Assembly (NCBI GenBank): GCA_964035545.1
Contig: OZ037767.1
Span: forward strand, 6,934,207 to 6,998,206
Direction of reading: 5' to 3'
Origin: Bugula neritina
Taxonomy: Eukaryota > Bryozoa > Gymnolaemata > Cheilostomatida > Bugulidae
Length of the DNA: 64,000 nt
Part shown: positions 59,456 through 64,000 of the stretch, piece after piece
Layout: each line of letters starts with the position of its first letter
Numbering within the stretch: position 1 is the first letter of the stretch
Translations under genes and position numbers: made by a program
The notes under the pieces: generated by a model
Told to the model about the DNA's origin: nothing
The model's input: only the letters and a program-made list of their open reading frames with translations
Databases searched by the model: none

Positions 59456-59457
<2 letters not shown>
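59272..59457. repeat. 186-bp perfect palindrome (unit B only)
   Basis: Two 93-bp arms meet at GTTAAC (59362-59367) with no spacer and no mismatch that I can see. One arm reads ATAAAAGTAATGAACGATAA at the outer end. It sits between two TA tracts where unit A has neither palindrome nor arm sequence. Confidence 0.92.
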
Positions 59458-60155
<698 letters not shown>

Positions 60156-61782
60156 ATATATTATATATGTACATAAAATTTATTATGAATTTAACATAGC
60201 CTGGTGTGGCAGTTGATTAATACAATGAATTTTTCCGGAGTTGTGTTCCCCACTATTTACGGGTTAAATTCCCAGTAGAAGAGAAGCAAAATAAACCCTC
60301 GCCATGTTATAATAATATGTTGTAGTTCTTCCTGAGCTTACATAAACTTACGGAAGTAGCAGAGTACCATATATAGAATTCAGTTGAAAAAAAATTTAGT
60401 GTAAAGTTAATTGACTAACATTGTAAACAGCTCAATTATTTCATGGCATTCACAGCGACTTAAAAAGTATATCAGTATAATAATATTATAACTATATACA
60501 ACCATAGTTATAAGTAAGGTTGTTATCAAGTAAGGACAATGAAATACTATTTTTGAGGTCGTCTGCTTGCTATTTGAGATCAATTTTCATGTTCACTACA
60601 CTTAAAAATGGAACTTGAGATTTGCACCTTTAAAATAATATGTATGCAATCCAAATGCAAAATAGTCATGGGTTAAAGGGGTTCTTTAAAAGAGGTTACC
60701 TATTACAGTAAATTGCAAAAAGTAAATTAGTCTATTTTCTAATGTGTAAATATCTTGCATTCTATTGTGTTTATCTTCACACCCCAATATAAGGATGATT
60801 TTGTAGGCTGTTCCTTAATTTTAAATTTTCCCTCAATATCTTTAACTTATTCAACTGCTTAGAATTGTTGGAAAGTTGCTACACATTTGTGTAAGTGTTG
60901 TATTATAATAAGTTTGCTGAAATGAAATTGTGCTAACGATGTAAGCTTACATTGACCATGAAAATCAAGTTGAAAACTGGGGGGGGGGCAACTCTTACAA
61001 CATTTTATTAATTTTCTCAGAAATACAGATTAATAACTTTTCTACAATCTATTACTACACTGCAATAAAAGCCTGTAAAGTCAAAAGTTTATGCAAGTAG
61101 TAAAAGTTAGAGTGACAAACACTGACAAAATTTGTATTAGTTTCGATTTCTAAAAATAAATAAAAGCAATTTTGACAAAAAATTATCTATAAAATGTATA
61201 AAGAAATAATGAGTAAATGTTAGTCAACACCCATTGGTACCTATGTATGGTATACAAAACTTGCTATAGCTCAATGAATCTTTCTGCATTTGAGAGATTT
61301 AGAACGTAATTTATAGGAAATTATAAGAGATATTTAAGCTTAAAGACTGAGCAATAGATTTACTAAATTTAAAAAACAAACAAACAATTTTAAGAAACTC
61401 AGTATAGAAGAGTTCAAAACAAGAGAGATAACTATGCAATGAAATTAGTTGAGCTGTCACTCTATCTAGGGTTAATCAGCACTTAGCTACCCACATGATT
61501 ACAAATTAATTGAGCATATCAGCAATTCTGTCTCTATACAATATTATGCAGCTGCTACACTTTACCAACAAATTCTAAACAACAAATAAATTCTCACTAA
61601 AAATTTCCAAAAATGCATCAATAAAACCATAAAACTGAATCAAAAACTGCACAAGCAGCCAATAGGTATGTCTGTATAAACAAAATAGGTCAACATGGCT
61701 GGAAACTCAAATCCTGCCAAAATGAATTCAGAACTTGTTTTCAAACACTAAAAATAAAAAATATGGAAGTTACTAAAGATTT
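60156..61782. other. Host intergenic DNA, unit B
   Basis: Counterpart of 44936-46453, with a G9 run near 60981. No gene seen. Confidence 0.55.
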
Positions 61783-62016
61783 TTAAATCTTTTTTCTTGA
61801 TAATTCATCACCACGGTTACTTGGTAAACTGCCTTGACTCCCGTTATTACTAGCTTTTTCCTTATCTGTTGGTTTCTTTCTTGGATAAATGTATGCCTTG
61901 ATGTAGAAATTGGTGAAGAAGAACAGCACGGAAGACCCATATATTGCACTCCAGATGCAGAAACCATGGTATAATATACCAATAGTGCAGTACACCATGT
62001 CTATTAGGAACTGTAT
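61783..62016 (-). pseudogene. Isolated terminal exon resembling a fatty acid elongase, unit B
   Basis: Acceptor TTGTTGTAG followed by the same elongase-like end as in unit A (LFFFTNFYIKAYIYPRKK), one codon shorter (GSSVLFFF instead of GAYSMLFFF). The retained frame suggests either recent duplication or selection. No upstream exons visible. Confidence 0.55.
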
Positions 62017-63447
62017 CATCTACAACAACAGATTATAATTATAGATTATAATGTCAAATAACATTCAACATTTTAAAGCATTACATGGAGTTTTAGGCAG
62101 ACAAATACATATAAATGTTCTAGCAGCTTTAGGTGTTTACTATACACCATTTACTAGAAACTACAAAAAAGTTTGCCAAAAAATAAGGAAAAAACAACAA
62201 TTGCTTCCCGTCTCCATTACACAGGTTTTCCAGCTCAAATTAAATTTATGTTAGATAAACGAATATATAAAATTTAACTACTGCAAAATTTATAATCTTT
62301 GGTTATAATGCCATTTGTCAGCATAGTTTCCTCGAACAGATATTTAGAGTTATTCTCCCTCCTAGACTAATATTTACTAGTTACTTCTGTGTGTTACTCT
62401 CAAAGATTAGTCTACAATATTTGATAATAAATATGGAGTCACATGCAATTTCTCTTTTTAGTTATCTAGCAAGAATAGGAAGAGAGTATATCTTCACCTT
62501 CATTTCTTGGTATACCAATTACTTGTGAGCCTAGGATAGAGAGTTATTCTCTCCTTGTTACATGACTTTTCTAGCTTAATTTTAGTTTCATGTTGGAGAT
62601 CAATTAAATTCTGTACATCATATAACTCGTGTGAGTGTGTTAAGTTAGGTTATATAAGCCTATATAGCCAAAGAGAAATAATAAACATAATCAACATAAT
62701 ATTATTATGTAGAAATTAAAACTCATATATTTAACATCATTTATACTAAAAAGGGTGATTATATTTATAATTCAAAATTTGAAAGAAATCAATTAATTAA
62801 ACAGTTATAATACAGATTAAAATTAAGTTTTGCAATATAACAAACTCTTCAGCTTTCAAGTCAATACACATAACAAAATCTTTACCAGTGATGTTTGTTA
62901 TGACTTGATATTTTTAGTTTTGCTAATTAAATCAAACTTTTACGTTTGAAGTGAACAGGTGCATTACAAACACAAAATTTATAACTTTCGTTTAGATTGA
63001 TGACTCAAAGTCAAATAAAAATACTAACAGCATGCAATTGTAAATTTAAATAACCAAAAGTTCACACATGTAACTTAGACAGCGCAACAGTTTTTACGTA
63101 AATCTAATTTTCTTGAAAAATGGTTGACTAATGTGCTCTTGGTGTAGTATTAAGAACTAGGTTGTTTTCAGGTCACTGGTCATTGATGATATTAGGAAGA
63201 GCATCCAGCTATAATTGCCCCTGTGCCCTATTTGAATAAGTACTTAGTCTGATTTAACCTAACCCTTTCATCAGGGGTTCTTCACAGGGATGGTGAGTTC
63301 TTTTAAAGCATTTAAAATAGTATAGTATATAATAATCCAGTACCTCAATATCTTGCCCAGAAGTATCAATAGTTGAATATATTTAACAGTATTTAGTCAG
63401 CTCAACAAGCATAAATTTAAAATCTTTTACTTTAATAATCATAATAT
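62017..63447. other. Host DNA closing unit B, with SINE tail
   Basis: Counterpart of 46691-48087. It carries the ATTCAAAATTTGAAAGAAAT segment that also starts the 9080 stub but is missing from the end of unit A. SINE tail at about 63175-63300. Confidence 0.6.
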
Positions 63448-63643
63448 AATGCAAAGTGATGAAGTTACTTGATTTAAAGAGATGATTACTCTCATTCAAG
63501 AAGATTTCGAAAGTCAGATTGTTAAATTATGTAATTGAAGAATATTGTGACCTAGCTTTATGTTACACGAGAGAAGTTTAGTGATGATGTAATGTTTTCT
63601 ATTGGATGTCATCAGTTTCCAGTTACAACCTACATGATTTGGG

Positions 63644-63651
63644 TATATAAG
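63644..63651 (+). promoter_or_regulatory. TATA box of Kunitz gene C
   Basis: TATATAAG, in the same position relative to the start codon as in A and B. Confidence 0.65.
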
Positions 63652-63758
63652 GATGAAAATTACTGAAGTAGATAGTATAACATTTTAAATTGTTACCTAA
63701 GATAGTAATATCTACTTTATTGCTAATTATTCAAAATAAATTAACAATATCTATAATT

Positions 63759-63831
63759 ATGGACATTTGCATGTTTATTGTTTTCATGGCGTTTACAACC
63801 TTGTTTCGAGTGAGGGTTACACTGGGATCAG
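63759..63831 (+). CDS. Triple-Kunitz gene copy C, exon 1 (partial)
   Basis: 73-bp signal-peptide exon starting MDICMFIVFMAFTTLFRVRV and ending at the donor G|GTATGT, identical in protein to copy B. The remaining exons lie beyond the window. Confidence 0.85.
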
Positions 63832-64000
63832 GTATGTCAACCACAAACATTTACTGTTTTTGCTATTGTTAAATTTATATGTAGATTTTATGTATCAATG
63901 TATTACTTCAATGGTGTTAAATAATGTTGAATAACCTGAATGTAAGTTCCATGAGCTTTTATTTCTACGCACTTTGATTACATCATGATTTTATTAACCA

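Larger units (their letters stand above)
63448..64000 (+). repeat. Start of tandem unit C (runs off the window)
   Basis: It contains the empty AATGCA site (63448-63453), the TATA box and exon 1 of a third Kunitz gene. It is more similar to unit B than to unit A in the signal-peptide exon. Confidence 0.9.

Overview
The window is a piece of an AT-rich metazoan nuclear genome. The evidence is spliced genes with GT..AG introns, tRNA-derived SINEs, long TA and TG microsatellites and nested transposons. Secreted Kunitz genes and the SINE style suggest a marine invertebrate, perhaps a mollusc, but the species cannot be fixed from sequence alone.

Layout. 1-9079 is host DNA in which I find no convincing gene, only SINE fragments and a MITE-like element. 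From about 9080 a tandem array of a ~15.3 kb unit begins: a 3' stub (9080-9771), unit A (32847-48087), unit B (48088-63447) and the start of unit C (63448-64000). Each full unit carries a five-exon gene for a secreted three-Kunitz protein (+), a multi-exon gene for a small Cys-containing, probably secreted protein (-), and an isolated terminal exon resembling a very-long-chain fatty acid elongase (-).

A Polinton/Maverick (adintovirus-like) element of 23,075 bp (9772-32846) lies between the stub and unit A. It has 498-bp terminal inverted repeats and a 6-bp target duplication (AATGCA), and the empty site survives in units B and C. It encodes a fibre-like protein, three beta-rich paralogues, a packaging ATPase, a zinc-ribbon/PLA2/integrase/chromodomain fusion, PX, probable major and minor capsid proteins, two small virion proteins, hypothetical proteins, a protein-primed DNA polymerase B and an adenain-like protease. 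Nearly all of its genes start at a TATAWTAAATG-like motif. Its polymerase gene is split by a full-length BEL/Pao LTR retrotransposon (21493-29954, equal 619-bp LTRs, 5-bp duplication ATTAT). A minor capsid gene is frameshifted at an A10 run.

Inferred order of events: duplication of the host unit, Polinton insertion about 200 bp upstream of the TATA box of Kunitz copy A, then BEL/Pao insertion into the Polinton polymerase. Matching TIRs and LTRs suggest the last two steps are recent. The most unusual features are the PLA2-integrase fusion, the uniform start-codon promoter motif (in places overprinted on the conserved C-terminus of the upstream gene), a shared N-terminal peptide on four putative attachment proteins, palindromic TIR ends, and Kunitz domains lacking the Cys14-Cys38 bridge.
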